This document shows positions 6,554 to 15,478 of a DNA stretch of 64,000 bases, one piece after another. The notes beneath the pieces were generated by a model. It worked only from the letters and a program-made list of their open reading frames with translations, made no database searches and was not told the DNA's origin. Origin of the DNA: Phenylobacterium koreense (GTDB lineage: Bacteria; Pseudomonadota; Alphaproteobacteria; Caulobacterales; Caulobacteraceae); NCBI RefSeq assembly GCF_040545335.1, contig NZ_JBEPLU010000001.1, positions 1,302,001 through 1,366,000 on the forward strand. Direction: 5' to 3'. Both the position numbers and the translations under genes were made by a program. Within the stretch, counting starts at the first letter, position 1, and the number at the start of each line of letters is the position of its first letter.

Positions 6554-8347
6554 TCACTCGTCGTCTTCTTCGTCTTCCGGCGGCTCGGCGGCTGGTGACG
6601 TCTCCGGCAACGGGATGTTGCGGATGCTGAGGATCTCAGTCCCCGGGAAGGCCTGCATGATGGCGGTCACGAAAGGATCGGCCTCGACCTCGGCGCGGAC
6701 TTCCAGCGCCTCGCGCTTCTGGCGCTCCCAGGCGCTCTCGGCCCCGCCGCCGCCGCGGGCGGCCACCAGCCAAGGCTGGCCGGTCCATTCCTTCAGCCGG
6801 CCGACCAAGCGCTGGGCCAGGTTGTTCGGCGCGCCCGGGGCCGGTTCGTATTCGATCGCGCCCTGGCGGAAGCTGATCGGCCGGACGTAGCGCTCCACGT
6901 CGAGCTGCAGGACGATGTCCCGCTTGGCCTTGATCAGGTTCATCACGTCGGCGAAGGACTGCAGGGTGGGCGCAGCCTCCCCCTGCGGCTGGGCGACCGC
7001 CATCGGACGGGCCTGGGCGCTGACGCCGCCGCCCATGCTGGCGACCGCGCCGCCGCCTCCGCCACCGCCGCCGCTCGGGCCTGGGACGCCGGGAATCGGC
7101 TCGCCGGACTGCAGGCGCCTGAGGGCCTCTTCCGGTCCCGGGAGATCGGCCGCATAGGCGAGGCGGATCAGCGCCATGTCGCAGGCCGCGGCGGCGTCGG
7201 GCGCGCGGCGGACTTCCTCATGCGCCTTCAGCAGCAATTGCCAGATGCGCGACAGGCTGCCGGCCGAGACCGAGGCCCCGATCGCCGCCAGGCGGGCCGC
7301 CTGCTCCTTGGGCAGGGTCAGGGCCTGGACCCCGATCGCCTTGGCGACCGAGGCGCCGTGGGTGTGGTCCATCAGGTCGAGCATGACCTGGCCCGGCTCG
7401 GCGCCGAAATTGTAGAGCGTGCGGAAGGTCTCGACCGCAGGCCCCGCCTGCCCGCGCATGACCTGCTCGAACAGGCTGATGGTCTGGGCGCGGTCGGCCA
7501 GCCCCAGCATGTCGCGGATGGAGGCGGCGGTGACCGTCTCGCCGGCCTGGGCCTGGACGATGGCCTGGTCCAGCATCGACTGGGCGTCGCGCATCGAGCC
7601 CTCGGCCGCCCGGGCGATCAGCAGCATGCCCTCGGCCTCGACCCGCGCGCCTTCCTTGCCGGCGATCATGTCGAGGTTCTTCACGATCACGTCCGGCTCG
7701 ACCCGACGCAGGTCGAATCGCTGGCAGCGGGACAGGATCGTCACCGGCACCTTGCGGATCTCGGTGGTGGCGAAGATGAACTTGGCGTGGGGCGGCGGTT
7801 CTTCGAGGGTCTTCAGGAGCGCGTTGAACGCCCCCGTCGAGAGCATGTGCACCTCGTCGATGATGTAGACCTTGTAGCGGGCCTCGACCGGCGCGTAGCG
7901 GACCCCGTCCAGCAGTTCGCGCATGTCGTTGACGCCGGTGCGGCTGGCGGCGTCCAGCTCCAGCACGTCCATGTGCCGGCCCTCGATGATGGCGCGGCAG
8001 TGCCGGCCCTCCTGCGAAAGGTCGAGGCTGGGCTCGTGGACCGTGTCGGTGTCGTAGTTCAGGGCCCGGGCCAGCAGGCGGGCGGTGGTGGTCTTCCCGA
8101 CCCCGCGGACCCCGGTGAGCATGAAGGCGTGGGCGATTCGGCCGCTGGCGAAGGCGTTGCGCAGTGTGCGCACCATCGCCTCCTGGCCGTAGAGGTCGTC
8201 AAAGGTGCGCGGGCGGTACTTGCGCGCGATGACCGTGTAGGCGGCCGACTCCTCAGCGGGCGCAGCCGGCGGCGCAGCGGGCTCGCCGAACATGTCGCTC
8301 GTATTGGGATCGCGCTCTAGCGTCTCGGGTGCTTCGTCTTCGGCCAT
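6554..8347 (-). CDS. dnaX: DNA polymerase III subunit tau/gamma
   Basis: A 597-residue clamp-loader ATPase. The AAA+ module lies in residues 40-270, with Walker A GVRGVGKTT, DEVHMLS (Walker B region), the sensor segment TILSRCQRFDLRRV, and the loader domain after it. A Gly-rich linker (eight consecutive Gly near residue 437) leads to a C-terminal domain that should bind the polymerase alpha subunit. One Cys of the usual zinc module is altered: the region reads SLDLSQEGRHCRAIIEGRHMD, with fewer Cys than the E. coli CxxC pattern. I saw no slippery A-rich tract for programmed frameshifting. Confidence 0.96.
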   Translation of the reverse strand: MAEDEAPETLERDPNTSDMFGEPAAPPAAPAEESAAYTVIARKYRPRTFDDLYGQEAMVRTLRNAFASGRIAHAFMLTGVRGVGKTTTARLLARALNYDTDTVHEPSLDLSQEGRHCRAIIEGRHMDVLELDAASRTGVNDMRELLDGVRYAPVEARYKVYIIDEVHMLSTGAFNALLKTLEEPPPHAKFIFATTEIRKVPVTILSRCQRFDLRRVEPDVIVKNLDMIAGKEGARVEAEGMLLIARAAEGSMRDAQSMLDQAIVQAQAGETVTAASIRDMLGLADRAQTISLFEQVMRGQAGPAVETFRTLYNFGAEPGQVMLDLMDHTHGASVAKAIGVQALTLPKEQAARLAAIGASVSAGSLSRIWQLLLKAHEEVRRAPDAAAACDMALIRLAYAADLPGPEEALRRLQSGEPIPGVPGPSGGGGGGGGAVASMGGGVSAQARPMAVAQPQGEAAPTLQSFADVMNLIKAKRDIVLQLDVERYVRPISFRQGAIEYEPAPGAPNNLAQRLVGRLKEWTGQPWLVAARGGGGAESAWERQKREALEVRAEVEADPFVTAIMQAFPGTEILSIRNIPLPETSPAAEPPEDEEDDE

Positions 8348-8425
8348 TGGAGCCCGAGGATAGGCCCTCGGCGCGACAGCCGGAAGTGGTCCCGGATGGG
8401 CGGCCGTCGTGCGTGGGGCTTGAAT

Positions 8426-8530
8426 GGGTGGAGACCGAACGACGACCCGGAGCGAAACTCGTTACGGCTGCTTCCTTCCGGACCTGACCGGGTTGGCGAG
8501 GCGTCCGCCCGTCGCCGATCTCCGCCCCCT
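8426..8530 (-). ncRNA. ffs: 4.5S signal recognition particle RNA
   Basis: On the minus strand the hallmark apical segment GGTCAGGTCCGGAAGGAAGC (with AGCC following) is present near 8464-8491. Its flanks pair: the 5' arm GGAGATCGGCGACG pairs with the 3' arm CGTCGTTCGGTCTCC. That gives a hairpin of roughly 100 nt, the small bacterial SRP RNA which binds Ffh. Ends are estimated from the outer pairing. It lies about 80 bp upstream of dnaX on the same strand. Confidence 0.93.
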
Positions 8531-8584
8531 ATATCGCGACCTTGACGCTCGCGCGCAAGCGTCAGCGAAGCTACAACTCCGCGC

Positions 8585-9514
8585 ATGGCGCTTTCCCGTT
8601 ATCAGAACACCTTCGCTGGCAACCCCCTCAACCGCGCCAGCGAGCGCCGTGGGGACGTCTCATGGCTGACCGAAAAGCTGCTGGCGCAGGATTCCCTGGC
8701 CATCGCCCTGTGGAACGGCCAGCCCTTCGTGGAAAAATCCCCCGACGGCGGCGTGCAGATCGCCTACCTGCCCTCGCGCATGGCCGAAGACCTGTCCGGC
8801 GGCCCTGAGCGGCTGCTGTTCATGGGCCTGTGGCAGGAGACGGCGGTGTTCGCGGTCGACCTGGAAGGCGGGATGGACCCGGCCGACGGGCCGCTGGCCG
8901 GGCTGGGACGATTCGAGGACCTGCGGGGCCTGGCCCTGAAGCTGCCGGCCGCGGATGCTGCGATCATGGCCACGGCCAAGTCGATGTTCGAATGGCGCCG
9001 CCGCCACCGCCACTGCCCCTCCTGCGGCGAGCACACCGACGTGGTCGACGGCGGCTGGAAGCGCGCCTGCCCGTCCTGCAAGGCCGAGCATTTCCCGCGC
9101 ACCGACCCGGTGGTCATCATGCTGGCCCTGCACGGCGATCGCTGCATGCTGGGCCGCCAGGAGGCCTGGCCCAAGGGCATGTTCTCGGCGCTGGCCGGCT
9201 TCCTCGAGCCCGGCGAATCCATCGAGGAGGCCTGCGCCCGCGAGCTCGAGGAAGAGGCGGGCCTGAAGACCCTGTCGGTCTCCTATCACTCGACCCAGCC
9301 CTGGCCTTATCCCTCGTCGCTCATGATCGGGCTGATGGCGCAGGTGGAGACCGACGAGGCGACCCCCGACCAGACCGAGCTCTCCGAAGTGCGCTGGTTC
9401 ACGAGACAGGAGACGCGCGACCTGCTGGCCGGCAAGCTCGAAGGAACCTTCGTCCCCGGCCCCCTGGCCATCGCCCACCAACTCATCAAGACCTGGGCGG
9501 AAAGCGAAGACTGA
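8585..9514 (+). CDS. nudC: NADH pyrophosphatase (NudC)
   Basis: This 309-residue protein has the complete NudC layout: an N-terminal domain, a four-Cys zinc ribbon (CPSCGEHT ... CPSCKAEHFPRTDP, about residues 145-170) and a Nudix hydrolase domain with the box GFLEPGESIEEACARELEEE then AG. It cleaves NAD(H) to NMN(H) and AMP and in some bacteria removes NAD caps from RNA. The SQPWPFPxS signature of the subfamily appears as TQPWPYPSSLMIG. It is divergent from the SRP RNA, with about 55 bp between. Confidence 0.94.
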   Translation: MALSRYQNTFAGNPLNRASERRGDVSWLTEKLLAQDSLAIALWNGQPFVEKSPDGGVQIAYLPSRMAEDLSGGPERLLFMGLWQETAVFAVDLEGGMDPADGPLAGLGRFEDLRGLALKLPAADAAIMATAKSMFEWRRRHRHCPSCGEHTDVVDGGWKRACPSCKAEHFPRTDPVVIMLALHGDRCMLGRQEAWPKGMFSALAGFLEPGESIEEACARELEEEAGLKTLSVSYHSTQPWPYPSSLMIGLMAQVETDEATPDQTELSEVRWFTRQETRDLLAGKLEGTFVPGPLAIAHQLIKTWAESED

Positions 9515-9524
9515 GGGAGAAGTC

Positions 9525-9824
9525 CTAGGCCAGCTTGACGATGACCTCGACGTCGTCGCCGCGGCGGGTGCGGCGCTCCAGCCGGGCCTGGCCGATCGCG
9601 TTGGAGAGGTCGGCGACAAAGGCCCGGACCTCGGGCTTCAAGTCGCCCGCGACCACGATCGTGTAGGGCGGCGAGAGCTCGCTCATCGTCCCGAAGACCA
9701 TCGAATCGACGAAGGCCTCGATGCTGGAGCCGTGACCGGGGATCGCCTGGATGACGTCCTGCAACAGTCGGCCGAACTCCTTGGGGTTGCGGCAGGCGGA
9801 GGCGTCGATCTCGACGGTCTTCAT
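9525..9824 (-). CDS. barstar-like small protein
   Basis: A 99-residue protein: MKTVEIDASACRNPKEFGRL, then IPGHGSSIEAFVDSMVFG, PPYTIVVAG and a final strand DDVEVIVKLA. This order (N-terminal strand, helix, GxxLDALxD-like loop-helix, helix, C-terminal strand) fits the barstar/RNase-inhibitor fold. The ATG overlaps the pheA stop (ATGA), so translation is probably coupled to pheA. No barnase-type RNase is seen nearby. Inhibitor function is inference from fold resemblance. Confidence 0.6.
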   Translation of the reverse strand: MKTVEIDASACRNPKEFGRLLQDVIQAIPGHGSSIEAFVDSMVFGTMSELSPPYTIVVAGDLKPEVRAFVADLSNAIGQARLERRTRRGDDVEVIVKLA

Positions 9825-10672
9825 CGGCTCGCCCGGCTGCGGAAGGGATCGGCCGGATAGACGCCCAGGATCTCGAATCGCTCGGAGAAGAAGCGCAGCT
9901 CCTCGAAGGCGAGCGCCAGGCCGCGATCCTCCGGACGGCCATCGACCTCGGCGTAGAAGAAGGTCGCGGTGAAGGCGCCGTTCTCCATGTAGCTTTCCAG
10001 CTTGGTCATGTTGACGCCGTTGGTCGCGAACCCGCCCATGGCCTTGTAGAGCGCCGCCGGAAGGTTGCGGACCCGGAAGACGAAGCTGGTCACGCAGGGC
10101 GCGGTGAACGGCGGCGGCGGCGGGTTCTTGTCGGCCGTCATCACCAGGAAGCGCGTGGTGTTGTTGTGCTCGTCCTCGATGTCGCGGGCGAGGATCTCCA
10201 GGCCGTAGAGCTCGGCCGCCAGGGCCGGCGAGATCGCCGCGCGGGTCGGGTCGGGCTCGGCGGCCAGCAGCTTGGCGGCCAGCGCCGTGTCGCCCACCGC
10301 CTCGGTCTTCAGCTTCAGCCGGCGGATGGTCTTGCGGCATTGGCCCAGCGCGATCGGCATGGAGGCCGCGGTCTTCACGTCCTCCAGCTTCACGCCCGGA
10401 TTGGCCATAAGCTGGAAGTGGATCGGCTTGAACCGCTCGCCGATGATCTTCAGGCCCGAAGACGGCAGCAGGTGGTGCACGTCGGCGACGCGGCCTGCGA
10501 TGGAGTTCTCCACGGGGATCATGCCGAGCTGGCAGTCGCCGCTCTTCACCGCGTCGAACGCCTCCTCGAAGGTGGCGTGCGGGACGGGCTCCATCTCCGG
10601 AAAGGCCGCCACGCAGGCCTCGTGGCTGTTGGCGCCAAGCTCGCCCTGGAAGGCGATCCGTCCCTTACTCAT
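9821..10672 (-). CDS. pheA: prephenate dehydratase
   Basis: At 283 residues this is a monofunctional prephenate dehydratase converting prephenate to phenylpyruvate in phenylalanine synthesis. It has the catalytic periplasmic-binding-like domain (start GRIAFQGELGANSHEA; MIPVENSIAGRVADVHHLL; NNTTRFLVM holding the catalytic Thr) and a C-terminal ACT domain (SFVFRVRNLPAALYKAMGGF ... KLESYMENGAFTATFFYAEV) for feedback control by phenylalanine. No chorismate mutase domain. Overlaps kdsB upstream by 8 bp and the barstar-like gene downstream by 4 bp. Confidence 0.95.
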   Translation of the reverse strand: MSKGRIAFQGELGANSHEACVAAFPEMEPVPHATFEEAFDAVKSGDCQLGMIPVENSIAGRVADVHHLLPSSGLKIIGERFKPIHFQLMANPGVKLEDVKTAASMPIALGQCRKTIRRLKLKTEAVGDTALAAKLLAAEPDPTRAAISPALAAELYGLEILARDIEDEHNNTTRFLVMTADKNPPPPPFTAPCVTSFVFRVRNLPAALYKAMGGFATNGVNMTKLESYMENGAFTATFFYAEVDGRPEDRGLALAFEELRFFSERFEILGVYPADPFRSRASR

Positions 10673-11405
10673 TGTTTTTCCTTGCGAATGCGCGGGCGCG
10701 TTCGAGGTCGGCGGGGTTGTCCACCGAGATCGGTGCCTCGTCTATGACCGCCGCCCAGATCGACATGCCGAGTTCCAGGGCGCGAAGCTGTTCCAGCCGC
10801 TCACGCAACTCCAGCGGCGAGGGCGGCGCGGCCGTGAACCGCATCAGGGCCTCTCGCCGGTAGCCGTAGACGCCGTGGTGCAGCCACACCGGCGCGTCGC
10901 CATAGAGCACCGAGCGGGTGAAATAGAGCGCGCGGGCGCTGCGGCCGTCCGGCTGCATCGAGGCCACGACCTTGGGAATGTCGGGGTTCGAGCGTTCGGC
11001 GACGTCCGACTCGGCGACCATCACGGTCGAGATGTCGCAACTCGGCTGGTCGGCCAGCAGGCGCGCCGTCGCCTCGACGACGCTGGGCGCCAGGAAGGGA
11101 ATGTCGCCCTGCAGATTGATGACCACGTCGTGCTCCCCGGCCGGGTCCAGGGCCTGCAGGGCGGCGACGATTCGGTCCGAGCCGGAGGGCAGGTCGGGGT
11201 CGGTGAGGATCGCCTGGCCGCCGGCGGCGCGCACCGCCTCGACGATTTCGGCGTCGCCGGCGGCCACCGCCACCGGGCCGATCCCGGCCGCCTGCGCCTG
11301 GCGCAGGACACGGACGATCATCGGGATACCCTCGATATCCGCCAGCGGTTTGCCGGGCAGTCGAGTGGCGGCCATACGCGCCGGGATAAGAACGATCGGT
11401 TTCAT
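10665..11405 (-). CDS. kdsB: 3-deoxy-manno-octulosonate cytidylyltransferase
   Basis: A 246-residue enzyme activating KDO as CMP-KDO for LPS inner-core synthesis. It has IPARMAATRLPGKPL at the N-terminus, DPDLPSGSDRIVAAL, and HHGVYGYRREALMRF. The usual QGDEP motif reads NLQGDIPFL, so Glu is replaced by Ile; the Mg-binding Asp is kept. The start is placed at ATG 11405; the frame extends upstream to 11522 but lacks family similarity there. First gene of a kdsB-pheA-barstar-like operon, divergent from cycM with 139 bp between. Confidence 0.92.
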   Translation of the reverse strand: MKPIVLIPARMAATRLPGKPLADIEGIPMIVRVLRQAQAAGIGPVAVAAGDAEIVEAVRAAGGQAILTDPDLPSGSDRIVAALQALDPAGEHDVVINLQGDIPFLAPSVVEATARLLADQPSCDISTVMVAESDVAERSNPDIPKVVASMQPDGRSARALYFTRSVLYGDAPVWLHHGVYGYRREALMRFTAAPPSPLELRERLEQLRALELGMSIWAAVIDEAPISVDNPADLERARAFARKNNE

Positions 11406-11544
11406 GACGCCCGTAAGCCACCAAAGCCTGGGTTGCGCGGGCGGCGGTAGCGTGTAAGAGAGCCGGGCGCAATAAGGGGCGGGGGAATCCCGCGCTAAGG
11501 CCAGCTTGATTCGGCTGGCCATAGAGAGGGCCGATTAAGGGACT

Positions 11545-12204
11545 ATGAGCGACCTGACGTTCAACAAAGTCGCGGGCGCCGTACTGGCGACCGGCCTGGC
11601 CATCGTCGGCCTTCGTGAAGTCTCCGCGGGCGTGTTCGCCAAGCATCCTGTCGAAAAGCCGGGCTATGCGATCGCGGTCGCCGAGACGGCCGGCGAAGGC
11701 GCCGCCGCGGCGGAAGCGCCGATCGACTGGGGCACCGTGCTGCCGACGGCCGACGTCAAGGCCGGCGAGGCCGTGTTCGCCAAGTGCAAGTCCTGCCACA
11801 CCATCGAAGCCGGCGGCCCGAACGGCACCGGCCCGAACCTGCACGGGACCCTGGGCAAGAAGCCCGGCACCCACCCGGGCTTCGCCTACTCGCCGGCCAT
11901 GATCGAGCACGGCAACAAGGTCGGCGTCTGGGGCTATGAGGAAATCTCCGAGTTCCTGACCGCGCCGCAAAAGCACGTCTCCGGCACCAAGATGACCTTC
12001 GTCGGCCTGAAGAAGCCGGAAGACCGCATCGCGGTGATCGCCTACCTGCACAGCCAGGGTTCGACCCTGCCCTTCCCGGCTCCGAACCCGGCGGTCGCCG
12101 CGGCTCCGGCCGCCGAAGGCGCTGCGGCCCCGGCGGCTGAAGGCGCGGCTGCTCCTGCGGCTCCGGCAGCGGCCCCGGCCGCCGCCGCTCCGGCGACGAA
12201 ATAA
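11545..12204 (+). CDS. cycM: membrane-anchored cytochrome c (CycM-like)
   Basis: This 219-residue protein has an uncleaved N-terminal anchor (VAGAVLATGLAIVGLREV), a short linker, a class I cytochrome c domain with haem site CKSCH (about residues 76-80), a GPNLHG strand and a Met-ligand region (SGTKMTF). The C-terminus is a 40-residue Ala/Pro-rich tail with repeated AAEGAAAPA units. CycM carries electrons from the bc1 complex to terminal oxidase in alphaproteobacteria. Start ATG 11545 has AAGGGA upstream. Confidence 0.9.
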   Translation: MSDLTFNKVAGAVLATGLAIVGLREVSAGVFAKHPVEKPGYAIAVAETAGEGAAAAEAPIDWGTVLPTADVKAGEAVFAKCKSCHTIEAGGPNGTGPNLHGTLGKKPGTHPGFAYSPAMIEHGNKVGVWGYEEISEFLTAPQKHVSGTKMTFVGLKKPEDRIAVIAYLHSQGSTLPFPAPNPAVAAAPAAEGAAAPAAEGAAAPAAPAAAPAAAAPATK

Positions 12205-12208
12205 ACTT

Positions 12209-13054
12209 CTAGAACAACGAGATAGGGCGGCGATAGGCGGTGGGTTCGCCCACCCCCGCCGCCACGTAGCGAGCCCTGGTTTCGGCCAGGGGCTCGATGG
12301 CGACGGCCATGTGAAACGCGTTGGCGTGAATGATCCGCGTCGCGTCGAGCATCATGGCCACGTGCCCCTTCCAGAACACCAGATCACCGCGGGCAAGCTC
12401 GCCCTCGGCGACCTCCCGGCCGCAGGCCTGCTGCTGGTCGGTGTCGCGCGGGATCGCCACGCCGCAGGCCGCCAGGGCCTGCTGCGTCAGGCCCGAGCAG
12501 TCCAGGCCCAGGCTCTCGCGCCCGCCCCAGAGATAGGGCGCCCCAAGATAGCGCTCGGCCACGCCAGCCGGGTCGGCCTCCACGGTTCCGAGCGGAGCGA
12601 GGTGCTCCTCGACCATCCAGCCGGCGCCGGCGACCTTGGCGAAGCGACCCTCGCGCGCCTCCACCGCAACCAGCGATTCCAGCGAGTAGGGACCGCCCGC
12701 CGGCGCCTTTATGGAGGGTTCGGCGAAGGCGTAGGTGCGGATGGCGGAAACCTTGTGCGTCGGGGCGCTATCGGCAGGTTTTACTGCCAATATGTCCACA
12801 AACCCGACATAGCCGTCGCGGCGCGCCTGGCCCCAGAAGAAGCCGTCGACCTCGTCGAGCACCTCAAACCCTTCTCCGAAAAGGAGTTGGTCGAGTTGCT
12901 CGGCGCTCGCGTCCGGCGCCCGCCGCAGGGCCGTGGCCGGCGAAAAACAGACGTATCGGCGCGTATCGGCATAGCGATCGGCGGTGACGATGGATTCCAG
13001 GAACCTGGCGGCCAGGTCCGGCCGGGCCAGGGTGTTGCGCGGGTCACAGCTCAC
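12209..13054 (-). CDS. SH3 plus NlpC/P60 peptidoglycan hydrolase
   Basis: A 281-residue protein starts at a GTG overlapping the aminopeptidase stop codon (GTGA). Bacterial SH3-type segments (about residues 40-150, including EGFEVLDEVDGFFWGQARRD) precede an NlpC/P60 catalytic domain: Cys in LDCSGLTQQAL, His in FWKGHVAMML, third residue in IIHANAF. It cleaves gamma-D-glutamyl-diaminopimelate bonds in peptidoglycan peptides. Coupling to a leucyl aminopeptidase suggests joint processing of wall peptides. No signal peptide is evident, so action on imported muropeptides in the cytoplasm is plausible. Confidence 0.9.
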   Translation of the reverse strand: MSCDPRNTLARPDLAARFLESIVTADRYADTRRYVCFSPATALRRAPDASAEQLDQLLFGEGFEVLDEVDGFFWGQARRDGYVGFVDILAVKPADSAPTHKVSAIRTYAFAEPSIKAPAGGPYSLESLVAVEAREGRFAKVAGAGWMVEEHLAPLGTVEADPAGVAERYLGAPYLWGGRESLGLDCSGLTQQALAACGVAIPRDTDQQQACGREVAEGELARGDLVFWKGHVAMMLDATRIIHANAFHMAVAIEPLAETRARYVAAGVGEPTAYRRPISLF

Positions 13055-14457
13055 GCGGCGAACCGGTCCTTGAGCATCCGATAGAGCGCGCGGATCGCCT
13101 GGGCCTCGCCGCCCGAGGGCCAGCCCGGCCGGCCGCGCGGGTTCCAGGCGAAGATGTCGAGATGCACCCAGGGGCCGGACGGCGCGAACTTCTGCAGGAA
13201 GAGGGCGGCGGTGACCGAGCCGGCCTGCGCCCAGGCGTCCGAATCGTTCTTCACGTCGGCCACGTCGGAATCGAGGCTGTCGACATAGCCCTTCCACAGC
13301 GGCATCCGCCACAGCGGGTCGGAGGCCGCGGCCATGGCCGCCTCGATCTGGCCGGCCAGCTCCTCATCGTCGGTATAGAACGGCGGCAGTTGCGGCCCCA
13401 GGGCGGCGCGCGCCGCCCCGGTCAGGGTGGCCAGGTCGATGGTCAGGGCCGGCTCCAGCTCGCCGGCGCGGGTCAGGGCGTCGGCCAAGATCAGCCGCCC
13501 CTCCGCATCGGTGTTGCCGACCTCGATGGTCAGGCCCTTGCGGCTGTCGAGCACGTCGCCGGGCCGCATGGCGTCGCCGGAGATGGCGTTCTCCACCGCC
13601 GGCACCAGGATCGAGAGCCGCACCGGCAGGCGGGCGGCCATGACCATCCGGCCGAGCGCCAGGGCGTGGGCGGCGCCGCCCATGTCCTTCTTCATCAGCC
13701 GCATGCCGGCCGAGGGCTTGATGTCGAGGCCGCCGGTGTCGAAGACCACGCCCTTGCCGACCAGGGCGACAAGCGGACGACCGGCCTCGCCCCAGGAGAG
13801 CTCGATCATCCGCGGCGCGCGCTGCGCCGCCGCGGCGCGGCCGACGGCGTGGACGGCCGGATAGTTCGCCTCCAGCAGGCCATCGCCGGTGACGACGGTG
13901 ATCTGCGCGCCGTACTGCTCGGCGATTTCGCGGGCGATGGTCTCGATCTGCAGCGGCCCCATGTCGTTGGGCGGGGTGTTGACCATGTCGCGGGCGAGCG
14001 CGCAGGCGTGGGCCACGTGGCGCACCTCATCCAGGTCGATCCCCTCGACCACCAGGCGCGGATGGGCCTCGCGCTTTTGCTTGTAGCGGTCGAAGCGATA
14101 GCTCCCGAGGGCGAAGGCGAGCGCCGCCTCGGCGAGGTCCAGGCCCGCCGGCGCCGGCTCCAGGCGATAGTCGCCGGCCGGCAGCTTGGCCGCCAGGGCG
14201 CGGAAGGCCTGGGGATCGCCCCCGGCTCCCAGCCCGAACAGCACCTGGCTCGCCGCGCCGTCCTCGCCCGGCACGATCAGGAGCTGGCCGGACTTGGCCT
14301 TGAAGTCGGCGGCGGCGGCCAGGCCCTGCACGAAGGCGGGCGCGGCCTCGAGGAAGCCGGGCAGGTCCTTTTCGAGGACGGCGCGGACCGGGACCGCCGG
14401 GCCTTGCGCGCGATCGACGATGACTTCGAACATCGCTGGGGAGATCGCTTGGGACAT
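13051..14457 (-). CDS. leucyl aminopeptidase family protein (M17)
   Basis: The 468-residue M17 metallopeptidase carries GKGVVFDTGGLDIKPSAGM, the KKDMGGAAHALAL segment and the signature NTDAEGRLILADAL with its two-metal ligands. It removes N-terminal residues from peptides. The sequence belongs to the shorter alphaproteobacterial branch rather than canonical E. coli PepA (503 residues), so I leave the symbol blank. The stop overlaps the start of the NlpC/P60 gene by 4 bp. Confidence 0.92.
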   Translation of the reverse strand: MSQAISPAMFEVIVDRAQGPAVPVRAVLEKDLPGFLEAAPAFVQGLAAAADFKAKSGQLLIVPGEDGAASQVLFGLGAGGDPQAFRALAAKLPAGDYRLEPAPAGLDLAEAALAFALGSYRFDRYKQKREAHPRLVVEGIDLDEVRHVAHACALARDMVNTPPNDMGPLQIETIAREIAEQYGAQITVVTGDGLLEANYPAVHAVGRAAAAQRAPRMIELSWGEAGRPLVALVGKGVVFDTGGLDIKPSAGMRLMKKDMGGAAHALALGRMVMAARLPVRLSILVPAVENAISGDAMRPGDVLDSRKGLTIEVGNTDAEGRLILADALTRAGELEPALTIDLATLTGAARAALGPQLPPFYTDDEELAGQIEAAMAAASDPLWRMPLWKGYVDSLDSDVADVKNDSDAWAQAGSVTAALFLQKFAPSGPWVHLDIFAWNPRGRPGWPSGGEAQAIRALYRMLKDRFAA

Positions 14458-14536
14458 CGGTCAGGCCTCCGGAAATTATGCTTAACGCTTCCTTTATGGG
14501 CGCGCCGGATGCTGCGACGATCATCCGGAGACCCTC

Positions 14537-15379
14537 ATGTCCATGTGTCGCATGTCGGCCCTCGCCGCAACCGCCCTGGCTCTCGTCGTGACGGCGCCGG
14601 CGACGGCGGCCCCGTGGAGCAAGAAGGCGCCCGCCGCCGATGCGGCCGCCCTGGCCGCGCCGGCCGCTCCGCCCGCCCCCGCCCCGCGGGTGAAGGCCAG
14701 CGCCCAGCAACGGGCGGAGATCGGCCGCATGGACCCGCTGGCCAGGGCCGCCTTCTGGGCGCGGGAGGCCGAGATCGACCCCGGCGACGCCGAGGCCGGC
14801 GTCCAGCTCTCGCGGGCGCTGCGGGCCATGGGAAAATATGACGACGCGGTGCAGGCCGCCGACCGGGCGCGCGTGGCCCGGCCCGCCGACGTCGAGGTGC
14901 TGCTGGAGCTTGCAAGAGCCCATGTGGGCCGCGGCCAGGGCTTCTACGCCATCGAGCCGGGCCGCGAGGCCCAGCGCCTGGCGCCGCGCGACTGGCGCGC
15001 CCCGGCCCTGCTGGCGGTGGCCTACGAGCAGGCTAAGCGCGACGAGGAGGCCCTGGCCGCCCACCGCCAGGCCCTGGCCCTCGCCCCCGAGAACCCCGCG
15101 GTGATCGGCAACCTCGCCCTCTACTACGCCGGCCACGGCGACACGAGAGAGGCCGAGACCCTGCTGCGCCAGGCCGCCGCCAAGCCCGGCGCCCCCATCG
15201 CCGTGCGCCAGAACCTCGCTTTGGTGCTCGGCCTGCAAGGCCGCCTGGACGAAGCCGAACGCCTCGCCCGCCATGACCTCCCCCCGGAGATGGTCGAGAA
15301 CAACATGGCCTGGCTGCGCAGCGCAAAGGCGGCGCCGGGCGCGAGCCGGAGATGGGCGGATATGAAGGGGCCGGAGTGA
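14537..15379 (+). CDS. secreted TPR protein (TadD-like)
   Basis: This 280-residue protein has a signal peptide (MSALAATALALVVTAPATAA), an Ala/Pro-rich linker and about five TPR units from residue 70 to 250, for example AGVQLSRALRAMGKYDDAVQ and ALLAVAYEQAKRDEEALAAH. It resembles TadD-type TPR proteins of Flp pilus systems, and a Tad locus lies 4 kb away, but TPR repeats are too general to be sure. It is divergent from the aminopeptidase gene. Confidence 0.75.
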   Translation: MSMCRMSALAATALALVVTAPATAAPWSKKAPAADAAALAAPAAPPAPAPRVKASAQQRAEIGRMDPLARAAFWAREAEIDPGDAEAGVQLSRALRAMGKYDDAVQAADRARVARPADVEVLLELARAHVGRGQGFYAIEPGREAQRLAPRDWRAPALLAVAYEQAKRDEEALAAHRQALALAPENPAVIGNLALYYAGHGDTREAETLLRQAAAKPGAPIAVRQNLALVLGLQGRLDEAERLARHDLPPEMVENNMAWLRSAKAAPGASRRWADMKGPE

Positions 15380-15478
15380 GGGAGCTTTTCGAGGCTCGCC
15401 AAGCCCACAACGTTCGCGAGCAAGCTGGACTGTAACAGCCGAACGCCTAAAGTCGCCCCAGAGATCCGGGGGGTTGCC

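Noticed and set aside
6554..8347. Programmed frameshift in dnaX
   Set aside because: I looked for an A-rich slippery heptamer with a following stem in the linker region and found only a poly-glycine GGC tract; no support for a gamma-type product by frameshift.
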